NCBI GenBank assembly: GCA_013368375.1
Contig: JAACJP010000009.1
Span: forward strand, 124,001 to 188,000
Length of the DNA: 64,000 bases
Source of the DNA: Tricholomella constricta
Lineage: Eukaryota > Basidiomycota > Agaricomycetes > Agaricales > Lyophyllaceae
Reading direction: 5' to 3'
How positions within the stretch are numbered: position 1 is the stretch's first letter; each line of letters opens with the position of its first letter. The position numbers and the translations under genes are program-made. The notes below the pieces were generated by a model. That model had not been told where the DNA came from, made no database searches, and was given only the letters and a program-made list of their open reading frames with translations. Shown piece by piece: positions 24,501-35,254 of this stretch.

Positions 24501-24727
24501 GTCATTGGTGTCGTGCTAGGCTGAGACGTTGCTGGCGGAAATAGTCCTTGCAGGCGAGAGAATACTGCGGTTTGCTGTGCTGCTTATGCATATGTGTATG
24601 AGTATTTGATACTCATCTTGATGAGTATGCTCGAGAAGGGAACAACTCGGTAAAGCTAACCTGGACGCTGATCTTGCCCAGCTAATGTGGCTGCCCTCGG
24701 GCGATGGTACTTCGTGTTTGTGGACAT
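21593..24727 (-). CDS. Inositol polyphosphate 5-phosphatase
   Basis: Phosphoinositide/inositol phosphate 5-phosphatase, removing the 5-phosphate from PI(4,5)P2 or soluble inositol phosphates. About ten exons; the first begins MSTNTKYHRPRAATLAG at 24727. A proline-rich segment ([13 protein letters not shown]) precedes the catalytic domain. Catalytic landmarks in order: VRILTWNMHDSVP, AGQECPS, VGNKGGVGI, NAHLAAHEGKV, ICGDLNFRL, VPSWCDRILWK, and SDHRPVIGSY near the C-terminus. These include both 5-phosphatase signatures. Two long insertions stand out: a K/D/R/E repeat (KDRDKEKDRDKDREKARE) between AGQE and NKGG, and about 190 serine- and threonine-rich residues between WCDR and SDHR. No SH2, SAC or membrane anchor was seen, so it is a stand-alone enzyme. 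Confidence 0.92.
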
Positions 24728-24930
24728 GACTATGTGGCTCTTCGAGAGAAAATGTAGATGAAGGAGTAGAGGAGCGCAGCGCTGAGGCCCGAAACGCGCA
24801 TTTACGCGCACATGAGGTCGCGATGCTGGCCTGTTCACTGGCCCGTGCGCGACCGATCAGGTTCTTCGTGCCACGTTCGCCACACGTTCATTCAATTACA
24901 CAATTGTATTTATGTTCTCCGTTCATCACC

Positions 24931-25013
24931 GGGGGCATAGCTCAGTTGGGAGAGCAGCAGACTGAAGACATTCAACCTTCTGAAGGTCCCGCGTTCAATC
25001 CGCGGTGCCCCCA
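24931..25013 (+). tRNA. tRNA-Phe (GAA) with 10-nt intron
   Basis: Acceptor GGGGGCA pairs with TGCCCCC, D stem GCTC/GAGC and T stem CCGCG/CGCGG with loop TTCAATC. The anticodon loop starts CTGAAG, giving anticodon GAA. A 10-nt intron, ACATTCAACC (24968-24977), sits after position 37. The discriminator A is at 25013 and TTTT follows at 25014-25017 as the Pol III stop. The lowest anticodon-stem pair is a G27-A43 mismatch, also present in the second copy. Confidence 0.95.
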
Positions 25014-25396
25014 TTTTGACTTTCTGTCCAAATCTCAGTTTTTTGCACCTTGCTGATGAGGCTGCTCGCCTGGTAAACTAGCCTAATTTTTAATTGAGAC
25101 CTTGCCCGTTCAAGGACCCGGGTTGCACCAGCATGTAAACATGTTGAGTGATCATGTCGATGTTCTCTGGACGACTAACGCTAATAGCGATCTAAAACCA
25201 ACTAGAAGAATGCCTGCTGAGCATAACATAAGAATCAGGCGAGAGACGCGTACTGAACAATTGAAATGGACACACGCGCTTTAGCAATTGACAGTTACTA
25301 TTAGGTGAGCTTGGGGAGAGCACGCACAAAGTCCCAGCCAAACAGCATCATACACTCTTCCCTTCCTCCAAAACTTGGCCCGCCACAGATTTCTCC

Positions 25397-26338
25397 ATGG
25401 CCGACGTTCGTGCCCTCCTCAAAGCTAAACGACAGGAAGCGAGAATCACTCACCCTCTCGCTGCATATACTTCCTCTGGTCAACTCCGCTGCTCGGCGTG
25501 CGGCACGGCCGTGAAGCACACATCCGCTTGGGAAGGACATCTTGGCAGCAAGGCGCATCGAACCAATGTCGCACGGCTTAGGGAGCAAGAGAGGTTGCAA
25601 GCCGAGCGGGCACGAGCAGAGGCTGAAGCTGCCGCTCAAGCAGCGGCCGAAGCCGAAAAGCAGAGGGCTAGCCAGGTGGCGAAGGGGAAACGGAAAGCGG
25701 ATGATGATGACGACGACGACGACATGGATGGCGAAAATGCTACGGACAAAGAAACTAACGACATCGAGAACGGCGCGAAACGGCGGCGGGTGGGCCCTGC
25801 CCCCGGCGGCTTCCCAGCAGACTTCTTCTCGGACCCGTCTCGCGCACCTATACCCATAACCTCCGATTCAGATGATGACGAAGACGCAAATGCAGGAGCG
25901 CTAACGGCGAATGGAGCTCCACCACCACCCGCCACTACACAGAGCGCAATTGACCTGGAATACGAACGTTTCCAGCGCGAGATGCTGGGTAACGCGGACA
26001 ATGTACCCGACGCGCCGCGGGAAGCATACGAACGAGCGACAGTAGTGGCCGAACCTGAGCTGGTCACAATGGAAGACGTGCCTAGTGAATTTCCAGCGGA
26101 GGATCAGCAAATGGACGTGGACGCGGAGAAGCAGAAGCAGAGCGAGGAGGAATTGGCGCGGCGGAGGAAAGAACAGGATGAACGGGAGCTCATCATGGAC
26201 CGGCTTTTGGATGAGGAGCGCGCCCAGGAAGAAGCGGATCAGCGCGTTGTGGTGATGAAGGCGCGATTAGAGGCCTTGAAGAAGAAACGTGAGGTGAAGA
26301 AAGCTCAAGAGTCCGAGCCGAGATTACCTGGCTTGTAG
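25397..26338 (+). CDS. ZNF830: ZNF830/CCDC16-like zinc-finger coiled-coil protein
   Basis: Single-exon gene of 313 aa. The N-terminus MADVRALLKAKRQEARITHP and one C2H2 finger, LRCSACGTAVKHTSAWEGH with the second His in SKAHR, match the ZNF830 family (formerly CCDC16), nuclear proteins found in spliceosomal and DNA-repair settings. An alanine/glutamate-rich coiled coil follows (about residues 60-95), then an acidic run of eight Asp, a basic KRRR patch, and the family motif LEYERFQREM near residue 190. The last 80 residues are a long charged helix (EELARRRKEQDERELIMDRL). It lies between two convergent tRNA-Phe genes. Role in splicing is from family knowledge, not context. Confidence 0.9.
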   Translation: MADVRALLKAKRQEARITHPLAAYTSSGQLRCSACGTAVKHTSAWEGHLGSKAHRTNVARLREQERLQAERARAEAEAAAQAAAEAEKQRASQVAKGKRKADDDDDDDDMDGENATDKETNDIENGAKRRRVGPAPGGFPADFFSDPSRAPIPITSDSDDDEDANAGALTANGAPPPPATTQSAIDLEYERFQREMLGNADNVPDAPREAYERATVVAEPELVTMEDVPSEFPAEDQQMDVDAEKQKQSEEELARRRKEQDERELIMDRLLDEERAQEEADQRVVVMKARLEALKKKREVKKAQESEPRLPGL

Positions 26339-26469
26339 ATGCGCGTCAATCGAAGGTCTTCTCACTTGCACGCAGCCGTGACTACATATGTAAAACTCTG
26401 GCGCGTCTTCTATGGCATGCCAGTTGTACGTCAATCCAACACAAAAATAAGAGTATCGAGAATTCTAAA

Positions 26470-26552
26470 TGGGGGCACCGCGGATTGAACGCGGGACCTT
26501 CAGAATGCACAAACACTTCAGTCTGCTGCTCTCCCAACTGAGCTATGCCCCC
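26470..26552 (-). tRNA. tRNA-Phe (GAA) with 10-nt intron, second copy
   Basis: Same mature sequence as the copy at 24931 read on the opposite strand: acceptor GGGGGCA/TGCCCCC, GAA anticodon, T arm CCGCG TTCAATC CGCGG. Its intron is also 10 nt after position 37 but unrelated in sequence (TGTTTGTGCA). The G27-A43 mismatch recurs. A short T run follows downstream on this strand, the first run of four or more T about 30 nt away. Confidence 0.94.
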
Positions 26553-26614
26553 AATAAAGCAGCAGAAAGAGATAGTCAAAAATAGAGCTACATATGAGAA
26601 GGTCAAAGGCAACT

Positions 26615-29600
26615 TCAAAACTTGACTCCTTCTCTCCCTTCTGCGTGTCTCGCTCCCTCTCCATCTTCTGTTTCTTCTTCGCCATCTCTTTCGCAACCAT
26701 ATCCGAAAAGTCCTCCTTGTTCGCCCCAGGGGCACCCGCCGAGCCGCGCTGAATCGTACTTCCGCCGAAGCTCCTCCTCCGACAACCCCTCCAGCTCGCT
26801 CGCATCGATCGACACGTCGATGCCATTCGCTTTTCGCTGTTTTCCCGAAACACGTCAATGATCAAAATAGCACCAAATCAATATGGAAAACGGACCTTCG
26901 TCCCCCGCTCGTCGAAGAACAGGGATAGATGCACCGGACACAGCGCTGACATCGTACCCACGTTCGCGGCCCATAAGTCCCCGCACTGAAGTTTGTTTCT
27001 CGGGCCTGATAGAGCGAGCGCGGGCCCGAAGCGACCGCTTCGGACACCGTGCGGCCCTTCCGTAGCTCCAAGGAATCGGGTGTCTCGAGGCCACCCGCGA
27101 CAGTCGAAACGACACTGGCCATGCCAGAGGGAGTCTCCAGGCCTGACGGTGTCTGGAGGCCGTCTGCGGGTGCAGGCTCGCCTTCTTCCTCCTCTTCGGA
27201 TTCTGATTCGCTCTCGGACTCTTCTTCCTCTGTAAAACAATCCCCCATTCACTAACCGAAATTTGTGAAAGGGCAAAGGCAATGAACACACCCTCTGGGG
27301 ATGGGGAAAGGGATGGAGACAGATGGTGGGAGGTGCAAGAGTCGCGCAGAACACAGCTGGTGATGAATGTGCCGTATGAATGTGCGGCGACGACGATGCG
27401 GGGTATATCCAGGGTGTTGAGGATGTTGTTCAGAGCGGAGGCGATGAGGGGCGCTGGGGGCACGGAGTGAGTGGTCATGTGCATGCTTATGGGGAGAAAC
27501 TCGATGAGGAGGATGCCGATGTCCGGAGGCGATGATGTCGCGGATGAAGGGGAGGTAGGGGTGCAAACCGATCTGTGGGTATTCATTTTACAGGCTGACA
27601 AAATGCAATGTATGGAAGAGAACGTACACCGATTCCGTGCAGAAAGACGAGGGGGAATTTGGTGGTTGATGTGTGTGGGCGGTACCAGTATGGGAGCAGG
27701 ATGTCGGGGGAATGGTTGACGTAGTTTGAGACAAGGGAGAGAACGGGTCGGGGTGGGAATGTCTGGAACCATTTGGATGTCGAAGAGTAATGCTTGAATC
27801 CAAGGTAGAGCATGTTGAGAGATGTGATTGTGTCCACCAAGCATACGATCTAAGTATCAACATCAATCCTGTCAGATGCGGTAGAAGCCTCCCGAAATGA
27901 ACGTTAATGAACACTCACCGCATACCAGGCTAGCGGCCGATGCACCGTCTGCACAGGGTCAAGTGTCAATCGCATCGTCTTCACCCCCGACTCGCCCACA
28001 TCATCACTCAAAGTCTCACCCAACAATCCCTCTACCGTCGCAACATACGCCTCAAGCCCCTCTCTCCATTCCTCCTGCGCGCCATCGGGTGAGCTTGAGA
28101 ACAGAGCCCACAGAAGCCAGTCAACAACATCCTGACGCCGGAGCTTCTTGTCGGGAGCTCTCTGGGTGAGGAACCAGCCTCGCGGGTATGGCGCATCGGC
28201 TATGAGGTGTGCGATTCCGAAGTCCGTTGCGAAGAGCGTTTTACGCTCAGCTTTCGTTAAAGCGGGAGGTGAATACGTCGGAGGCTATACACACACATCT
28301 CGTTATTAAGCCCGTCGACGAGACTTCGAAATGCAAATGAAAACTGAAATGAAAACGTACAAGTTGGAGTCGCCGTGTATGAGGGACATGGACAAAAAGA
28401 TAGAAGGAAGCCTCAGCTATAGCCAATCCTCCTAGAATGGGTGTGAACAGGAACGACCGGTAGTAGGCGCTTGTGGCAAGATAAAGAATGCTGGTTGGCG
28501 CGATGAGGCGAAGAGCAGCGATACTGGCACGGATGAAGATGTATTCGGGGAAACTGTGTAATGTCAATTGATCGCATTCTCGCACAAGCGCAAATTGAAC
28601 TAACTCCTGAATCTGCAGCCTTTGGAAGGACACCAAAGACATCACCATACAGTGGCCGATTGTACTCGTCCAACGGGGGCTTTCCCCATCCACCTGGGTG
28701 GAAACCCCACTGCGCCCTAGACGGAAGATGTATATCAGTAAGATGTACTGGTGTTGAGTGATGCCATCATACCCTTCAGGAATGGGGGCATTGAGGCCAG
28801 GTATTCTCAGTGTGGGATAACTCGGTGGGGGGCCAAAACGTTGCATGCTGATCAGCCAGGGAGGTGGCGCCAAAGGTGGGATTGAGAGAGCTTCCACCAA
28901 TTCGGGCGATCTCCGGGCCGTTTCTCCTTCAGCGACGTTTCAAATTCCTTGCCTTCATAGTACCTACACATCAGAAGCCGTTAGCTGAACTACGGGAGTG
29001 TCAGACGGACATGCTTACATTTCCCCAAATCCAGTGACAGACGGCTTCGTCTGGAATTTGAAGAACGCATCGTGCAGCTTCTGGTAGTCGATGTTGACCT
29101 TGCCCATTTTCGGTTGCACGCGCTCGCGGGTCTTTGCCTTCAAGGACATATTAGCTTCCTTTTCTTTGATAGCATCACGCATCGTCGCGATACCCGTGTC
29201 CGCGATGTATGCCGGGAGCTGGAACGGCGGCTTTTCGATGCCACGTTTGCCTTGGAGGTAGTCTCGCTTGGCGCTGGATGGGAATCGGGACGGTATTGCG
29301 GTGGCTTCTGAGGTGTAAAAGGAGGCGGGGGTCGGCGGCTGTGACGTCTGTCCATTCTACAAGCTCGGACTTCTTCACGAACTGCTTCAGTTCTGCGACA
29401 GTGAGACGGATTTTGCGTTGTTTCTTTTTGGAAAGAGGCTTCTTTTCCGTGTCGGAGTCGCCTTCAGATTCCATGTCGTCGTCCGATTAAATTACCTCGC
29501 CCTTCGATGGCATTGAGCCGTTCTCGCCCTGCTGCGATGGATATCGTTCATTAGGCTAGTTTGTGAGAAATCTTCAGAAAGTACGCACTGAAGTTTCATC

Positions 29601-29946
29601 GGGAGGAGGCTGATCGAAAGCGAGCAAATACGTCGGCGAATGCTTCGAGGGGCGTGCCTTTGACATCCAACTGCTCAGATACGTACACGACATTAGACGG
29701 CTGCACAGCATGTTCCTTATTTTGCGCTGGTTTCTCTTCTGTATCATTCTGTAAGAAATAAAATGGCCGATAAGATGCAGCTGCTGCAATGTAGAGGTTT
29801 AGATAACTGACTGTTGAGGCCTCGGTTTTCTTCTGCTTTGCCTTCAGCCGCCGTAGCTGATTTTTTGACCGGATTGCCTTGCCATTTGCCTTTGCTGATG
29901 TGTCTCCAGTAACACCATTCAAAAGCGGCGAGACCTGGGCGACCAT
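26615..29946 (-). pseudogene. CUS1: Broken SF3B2 (Cus1/SAP145) copy
   Basis: SF3B2 is the U2 snRNP SF3b subunit that helps anchor the branch site. Sequence fragments in the right order and strand match it: KSKNQLRRLKAKQ-like start at 29946, LTVAELKQFVKKSELVEWTD, KRDYLQGKRGIEKPPF, PPPWLISMQRFGPPPSYP, GGWGKPPLDEYNRPLYGDVFG, then SGLETPSGMASVVSTVAGGL, KEDFSDMVAKEMAKKKQK and a KF end. The frame is broken repeatedly: a TAA at 29487-29489 where a Tyr codon is expected, frame breaks near 29611, 29278, 28907, 27003, 26913, 26755 and 26622, and 1.3 kb of foreign coding sequence between the PLYGDVFG exon and the acidic EEEESESES exon. Neighbouring genes are intact. A working copy must exist elsewhere, or this is a local assembly fault. 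Confidence 0.8.
27290..28552 (-). pseudogene. Alpha/beta hydrolase fragment inside the SF3B2 copy
   Basis: N-terminal two thirds of a membrane-anchored alpha/beta hydrolase of a type common in mushrooms. In order: a hydrophobic anchor (LRLIAPTSILYLATSAYY and AIAEASFYLFVHVPHTRR), the cap region PYPRGWFL and VVDWLLWALFSSS, KTMRLTLDPVQTVHRPLAWY, PYWYRPHTSTTKFPLVFLHG with the oxyanion HG, and nucleophile elbow AHSYGTF. Introns between these blocks remain readable (GT-AG, 50-75 nt). The frame breaks near 27525 between FIRDIIAS and DIGILLIEF. No start codon in frame and no acid or histidine region follow; the sequence runs straight into the SF3B2 acidic exon. It is therefore a partial, non-functional insert as it stands. 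Confidence 0.78.
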
Positions 29947-30426
29947 TGATATATGCAGAGCAGAACCTGTCGCGAAGGGCCGTCACGAATCATGATGCAT
30001 GGTCATCCATCGACCCTCGACTGGCTACAGCCTACGGCGGTAATATGCTATTCGCGGTTTTATCATTGGTTCACATCGAAGGCTAGTTGAAAATCCCGAA
30101 GGATATCTTGATCCAGTAGTAGCTCTTCAATGACCGAATCAATCCGCAAATGGTGTGCTGGTGAGGGAACACTTCAATTTCTTTGAGCCGTTCACTGTAC
30201 GCTATCGATGAAAGTTTGAATCATTCAGGAAGATAGGTACCTTACCGATAAAATCCAGCCAAGCAAGCTACCTCCACGTTATCGCTCTACTTCTCCGCAA
30301 GGCGGGTGCGTACAGCCCTTGTTTGCAGTTATTTGATTGTGAAGCTAAAGAAGCTCCGAAGCCTTACTAAGCTTTGGGCGGACTGAACACAAAGTGACTC
30401 GGAGGTTCTTCCTCAAGTTCCTCACC
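29947..30426. other. Intergenic region, no gene seen
   Basis: Lies between the 5' end of the SF3B2 copy (-) and the HNH gene (+). No coding frame or RNA gene was recognised. Confidence 0.6.
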
Positions 30427-32074
30427 ATGTCTGGCAAGTCCCAAGATCCATCCGTCAGAAGTGGTGATTCGCAAGCTTCATCCGTCGGAAGCATGATTCG
30501 TCACACCTCTGGCAATCGTTGTGCTATCTGCCTCAACTTACTACCTGAGACCGGCCTTCAAGCTGCCCATTTGATCGATTCTGCTGAAGCGGGTGTATGG
30601 CAGGTTTGTATAATCGAAATCTCATGTCAAGCTTTCCAACAAACACGACATGCTCCTCAGCTTGCGATGGCTGTTAGAATCGGCCTTCTAACTTCCGGTT
30701 ATCAAAGGAGTTCCGCTGAAAACGGCATGGCACGTAAGTCAGGAAACTCATATACAGCGTTCAAAGCATATTAACTGGGGTGCACAGAGTGTCCAACCTG
30801 CCACCAAGCTTACTTTACTCCCGATCTCATCGCCCTTTCTCCCTCCTTGCCTGTTCTCAATTACATCCTGGACTACGTCAATAATGCTGGGGCAAACCGT
30901 AGGCCCCTGCACGAGGTACATGATGTCTACAATATACGAGCTTTTGGATTGGCTTAACTTGGCGTTAGGTGTTCTCGTTGCTCCGGCAGGCAATGACTGG
31001 AGCTATCGTTGCGTTGCCCGATCCGGCACCCATTTTACCCTTTCTTGGGCTTTTCTCCATTGTCATCTTAAAACCAGAAGGCCTGGTCAGGCGTCGCATT
31101 TCCACTCAGCACTTGCCTGCGCTCTCCATCCTCCAAGATAATCGCTTCATGCTCGCCCCAGATGGGACACCACCGGAGGGTGCAAACGTGGCCCGGATAT
31201 TTGACGTCCTAGCGACGGGCGCACTCGACCCTGTCCCAGTCTCGCAGGGGATGATCCCATTGTCAGCAGAAGATCCTGAATTCCGGCAGCGGCGTTACTG
31301 GAGACTGACAGTACTACCTGAGGCTATCCTCACAGCGCTGATGGCCCGGAATTCATTAGGCACATTTCGGGGTGAGGAGATTGATGTGGCGACCCGGATC
31401 TATCACATCCTCTCTCTGGAAGCTATGCAGAGGAACCAGCTCGGACCCGCTGGAGGAGGTGGACCGGGTGACGGCGGTGGACCTGGTCATGGCGGTGGAC
31501 CTGGTCGTGGCGGTGGACGCGGTCGAGGTCGTGGTGGTAGATCCGGTCGGGGTCGCGGCGGTAGTGGTGGTGGTGGCCCGAGTGGCGACAATTCCAGCCC
31601 CCAGAAAAGGACCCTTCGCAGTACGAATCGTGAACCCCCCCGCAAGAAGGGCCGAGAAGGCGGCCAGGGCAAAAAAAAGGGTGGATTGAGATCGGGCTCC
31701 TTAGAAGCAGTTGAATCTGGACTCGGTGATACCCGTTGTGAGGATCTCATACTTGCTTGACTGAATTCGACAAATAGCCTCTCCTGAAGCAAGCCATCGA
31801 GTTCAACGAGATAATTTGGACGTGGCATCGACATTCTCAACCACTATCTGCGTCGAATCCGTGCGATCAAGAAGCCCATTCGAAGATTCTGAGGCAATGT
31901 CAGCCGAGTCTGACTCCGAAGACGGCGGTGGTGAGTCGTCTTCACCATGCACACCCACTTTACTGATAACTCCCACCGCCGCCTGACACAGATGATCCTG
32001 CTACGTGGCGATTTGGGCCATCATATCGATCCGATATGATTATTGTTGCTGCAAGGGGCATAAGCCTTGTTTGA
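30427..32074 (+). CDS. HNH-domain protein with RGG-rich tail
   Basis: Six exons (30427-30603, 30661-30733, 30788-30915, 30969-31725, 31778-31930, 31992-32074) give 456 aa. Residues about 30-100 form an HNH-like zinc module: CAICLNLLPETGLQAAHLID with the HNH histidine, then SAENGM and CPTCHQAYFTPDL with the second cysteine pair. A folded middle part (FSLLRQAMTGAIVALPDP; FRQRRYWRLTVLPEAILTAL) is followed by a glycine/arginine-rich tail (RGGGRGRGRGGRSGRGR) and an acidic end. The exon 4 frame alone would stop at 31760, but splicing at 31726 gives an in-phase acidic tail ending MIIVAARGISLV. Whether it cuts DNA is unknown; such proteins are expanded in Agaricomycetes. Confidence 0.78.
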
Positions 32075-32649
32075 ACAGTGTCTGTTTCACAGTTCCCAAT
32101 CAACTCTTGTTATCCTTACTATATTTGTCTCAATAATTATTGCCGCCGCGCGCGCTGGGTGATAGTTGTTTTAGGGGGCGTCGCGACTGGCGCTTCAATC
32201 GATAGTCTTACTAGTCATTGTTCCTAACACTTGAAGCTTAAGAGCACGAGCGTTGCGCGGTGATTGAAGGTCCGTCATTTCCTCTTCAGCCTGTTATTGA
32301 CGTCCCTTAGTTTCTGGACGGCGAGACAGTTGCGTTTTTTCGTTTTAATATCTCCCATACTGGAGAAAATTCACTCGGGAGCTCAGGATCAGAATGGTGA
32401 GCTTGACAAGTGGGCATCTCTTGTTCATGATCTTCCAGAGACCCTTGTGTAGGGGCCGTTTGATGTTTCTTATGAGCACTGAAACAGATAGGTTGTCGTC
32501 GTTTCGGAGGTTCGAATTGATGAATGGGTTGAGCCAGAAGTAGGTGATGTACAATATTTCTCGGTTGGCCGTTTCGAGCGGAGAGAACGGCTCTGGTGCT
32601 TTCTACAGGCATCAAGATACTCGCACATCCGACTGTGATACAAACATCA
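32075..32649. other. Convergent intergenic region, no gene seen
   Basis: 3' flanks of the HNH (+) and Nudix (-) genes. No supported gene. Confidence 0.6.
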
Positions 32650-33665
32650 TCAGCTCTGCGCTTGATGGTCTGCCAAGAAGCAGCAAATTTCTCTGAAGGT
32701 CTGGAGTTGCCCGGAAGCATATCGCTCATACGTAGGACATGTATCGAAAGCAATTTGTGCAGTCTTCATCTGATAAAGCGCAAATGAATGTATCAGGATA
32801 TACAGAACAACACGAGGGAGAGGCATGCGTACGAGAATATCAGCGGTCAGACCCTTTATTGGTGACGCCGCACTCCTAAAGCGGTGCATCCGGTAAACTG
32901 TGTTGCCCAGGATCGGGACCACAGAATCAGACGTATTCTAAGAGGGTAGTATGAGAAGCTGCAAAGCATAGGACCAAAAGGTGCGCACATAGTATTCTTC
33001 CTTGTATGGCCAATCTTCAGTTCCACCTTCCGCCAGTGGTTCGTCTTTCGCAATACCTGGATCTAACACGGCTCTTAAGGGATGGGTGAAGATACAAGCA
33101 ACTTCGTTCACTTCCGCCTTCAGTTCTTTGAGCAACGATGAGCGCGTCAAAACTGCGACCACAGGTGTAACGATGATCTTGTACAGCGAGATGAAGGGTT
33201 CTAGGATGGCAACAGTGTGGACATCCGGCGATTTCAGGGGCAATCCGACTTCTTCGTAGGCTTCACGGTACTATTGCAAATTGTCGATAACCGGAAGTCG
33301 AAATTTGTATTACGACTCACGGCTGTCTCGCTAAAGTTTCTGTCGCAATCATCCACCCTGCCTCCTGGAAGTGCAGTCTGCCCTGCATGCGTTCTCAGAT
33401 TTTTCGATCGTGTAGTCAGCAAGACGCGTAGTTCCCCCTGATCTTCATAGAGGAGTATCAGCACTGCTCCAAGCCTAGTTTGAGGATGCGCTGATCTGAA
33501 GTCGACGAGTTAGTTGGCAAGTCCGAAGCGGCATGACACGCAACTGACGGACAGATCGTATGGTTCAGGAATGTTCTCAATCAATCGCTGGATGCACAAT
33601 CTGGACTCTGCGGAGAAGGTATCTAGTACTTCTTGAGGAATGGGTGGTGCGACGAGGTTAATCAT
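32650..33665 (-). CDS. PCD1: Nudix hydrolase, CoA pyrophosphatase type
   Basis: Nudix enzyme of the PCD1/NUDT7/NUDT8 group, which hydrolyses CoA and acyl-CoA derivatives in peroxisomes or mitochondria. About 265 aa, starting MINLVAPPIPQEVLDTF. Core motifs: VLLTTRSKNLRTHAGQTALP, typical of the CoA branch, then the Nudix box GGRVDDCD...YREAYEEVG, split by an intron after SETA. The box carries the one-residue spacing seen in CoA-type members, and the RE-x2-EE metal ligands are present. The C-terminal part includes FRSAASPIKGLTADIL and ends LADHQAQS. No peroxisomal SKL-type tail is visible. Start codon is the only in-frame ATG before the conserved region. Confidence 0.9.
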
Positions 33666-35254
33666 GGTTCAATGGTTGTGGTATGCGGAGGTGTGTAGTG
33701 GGTTTGCCTCCGAGTGTGATCGGACTTACGGCTCGTCCTCGGCCCGAACTAGATGGCGCTGCTATGATCTTGCACGCTTAGGCTCCCTCACCGCCATGTA
33801 TCTTCAATGATAAATCGATAACCGACGGTGGGATGAATTCCGTTTCAATGCTCTTGCCGGATTCACCTGGTAGATGCGAGGCAGTATGCGTCTGAAAAGA
33901 CACCCACCGCCTCCGATCATCGCATGTTTGGACTCTGACATCGACGGTGACGTTGAGAAGCAGGAGAGGCACGGCCCCTGCCCGCGCAAGAACCGCGCTC
34001 TGACACGCTCATCTACCGTCGACGGTTCGCATTTTGTCTTTGCTTTGTGTCCACCGATCCCACTCAGTCTAAACACTTTGGTTAAGTGAGTGACTTTCAG
34101 CGCGCGAAGTCGTCGAAAGTCAAGGCTCCATCTCACCGCTGCCGCGACGTTCTTCAGGCTTCTTCAGGCTCTTACTAAGAGTTTCCATGCAATCGAACTT
34201 CTTGTAAAGGAATGCGAGCAGAGTTCAAGAAACAAAAAATGTATAAGGTCATGATGAATGGCCTCAGTTGGGAGCCAAACCCGTTTGTGGATATCTGTGG
34301 CGCCGTGGAACCCTTACAATGGCGCATTCGACTTATTTCGCTTTCTTTGACGCCCAACTCTATTCTGTTGATGGCGCCACATAGATCGTCGCACTGGGGC
34401 CCGCGATGTGGGTGTCAAGATAGCGGATGAGTTTTCAAGCTCGGACAGGTTGTACGTAGCTATCAGTTATGCAGGAATATTAATGCCACCAGCTCCAATT
34501 TGGGGTTTTTCCTAGCCGTCTCGGTCGGTTTCTTTTGAGCCCCACCTGCAATGTCGTTTCCCAACGGTGCGGCTACCTCCGCTCGCGCTAGCTGACCTCC
34601 TCTATTGGTACAGGTGTCCGAATGGCAAGCACCGTCATGTGTTGGTGAAGACTGCTCCATGTGGTCATCTGAACTCGGCCTTCTGTTTCTTCTTTGTCAT
34701 TTCTTCTTTCACCTTTGAACTTGGGGATGGTCAAGTACAACTGTAAGAGCATCCTGTAAAGTCTTCAAATATCGACATATTTATGAACTGAGATATGTCC
34801 GCTGACGAAAGATGGGTAGCGAGGCCCACTGACTTTCTGATTTGTCGGTCTCCAAAAGAAATTAAGAATTTCTGAAAGGACGATTGTCCCATACTGTTTG
34901 CATGGCTCAGCAGGAGACGTAACGTAAGGAGAGATGTATTACCAGTAGCCCGAGAAAATTAACAGACTCGCTAACTGAATAATTTGAACAACTGCACCGC
35001 TCCTGTAGTCTCTCTGATTCATGCTTTAATCGTCTCGAAATAATCAATGGACCTCGGGCAGCGATATCACGACCAGCGAATATTCGAAAAAATCCAAGCG
35101 TTCTCAAGGGCGGCTTCTCGGGGCCGGAGAAGCCTTGGCAATGCGCGTACAACACGAAATACAACAGGAAAAACTGACCTTGCTGTACAATAGCCCGACA
35201 AGCAATAATACATGCTTTAAAAGCGAACACCTCCGCCTCTTCGCCTCTCACTCC
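33666..35254. other. Intergenic region, only weak open frames
   Basis: Upstream side of the Nudix gene and downstream of sulfite oxidase. A frame at 33778-33972 (-) reads as plausible C-terminal protein (FQTHTASHLPGESGKSIETE) but could not be extended to a gene. An 11-bp tandem repeat (TTCTTCAGGCT twice) lies at 34150-34171. Nothing else supported. Confidence 0.5.

Noticed and set aside
26855..27844. Long minus-strand open frame (329 aa) as an intact gene
   Set aside because: Only its middle matches an alpha/beta hydrolase; its start reads through a hydrolase intron and out-of-frame exon, and its end runs through the SF3B2 acidic exon in the wrong frame.
33804..34136. Possible gene between Nudix and sulfite oxidase
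   Set aside because: Two overlapping minus-strand frames look partly protein-like, but neither can be extended to a start or domain.
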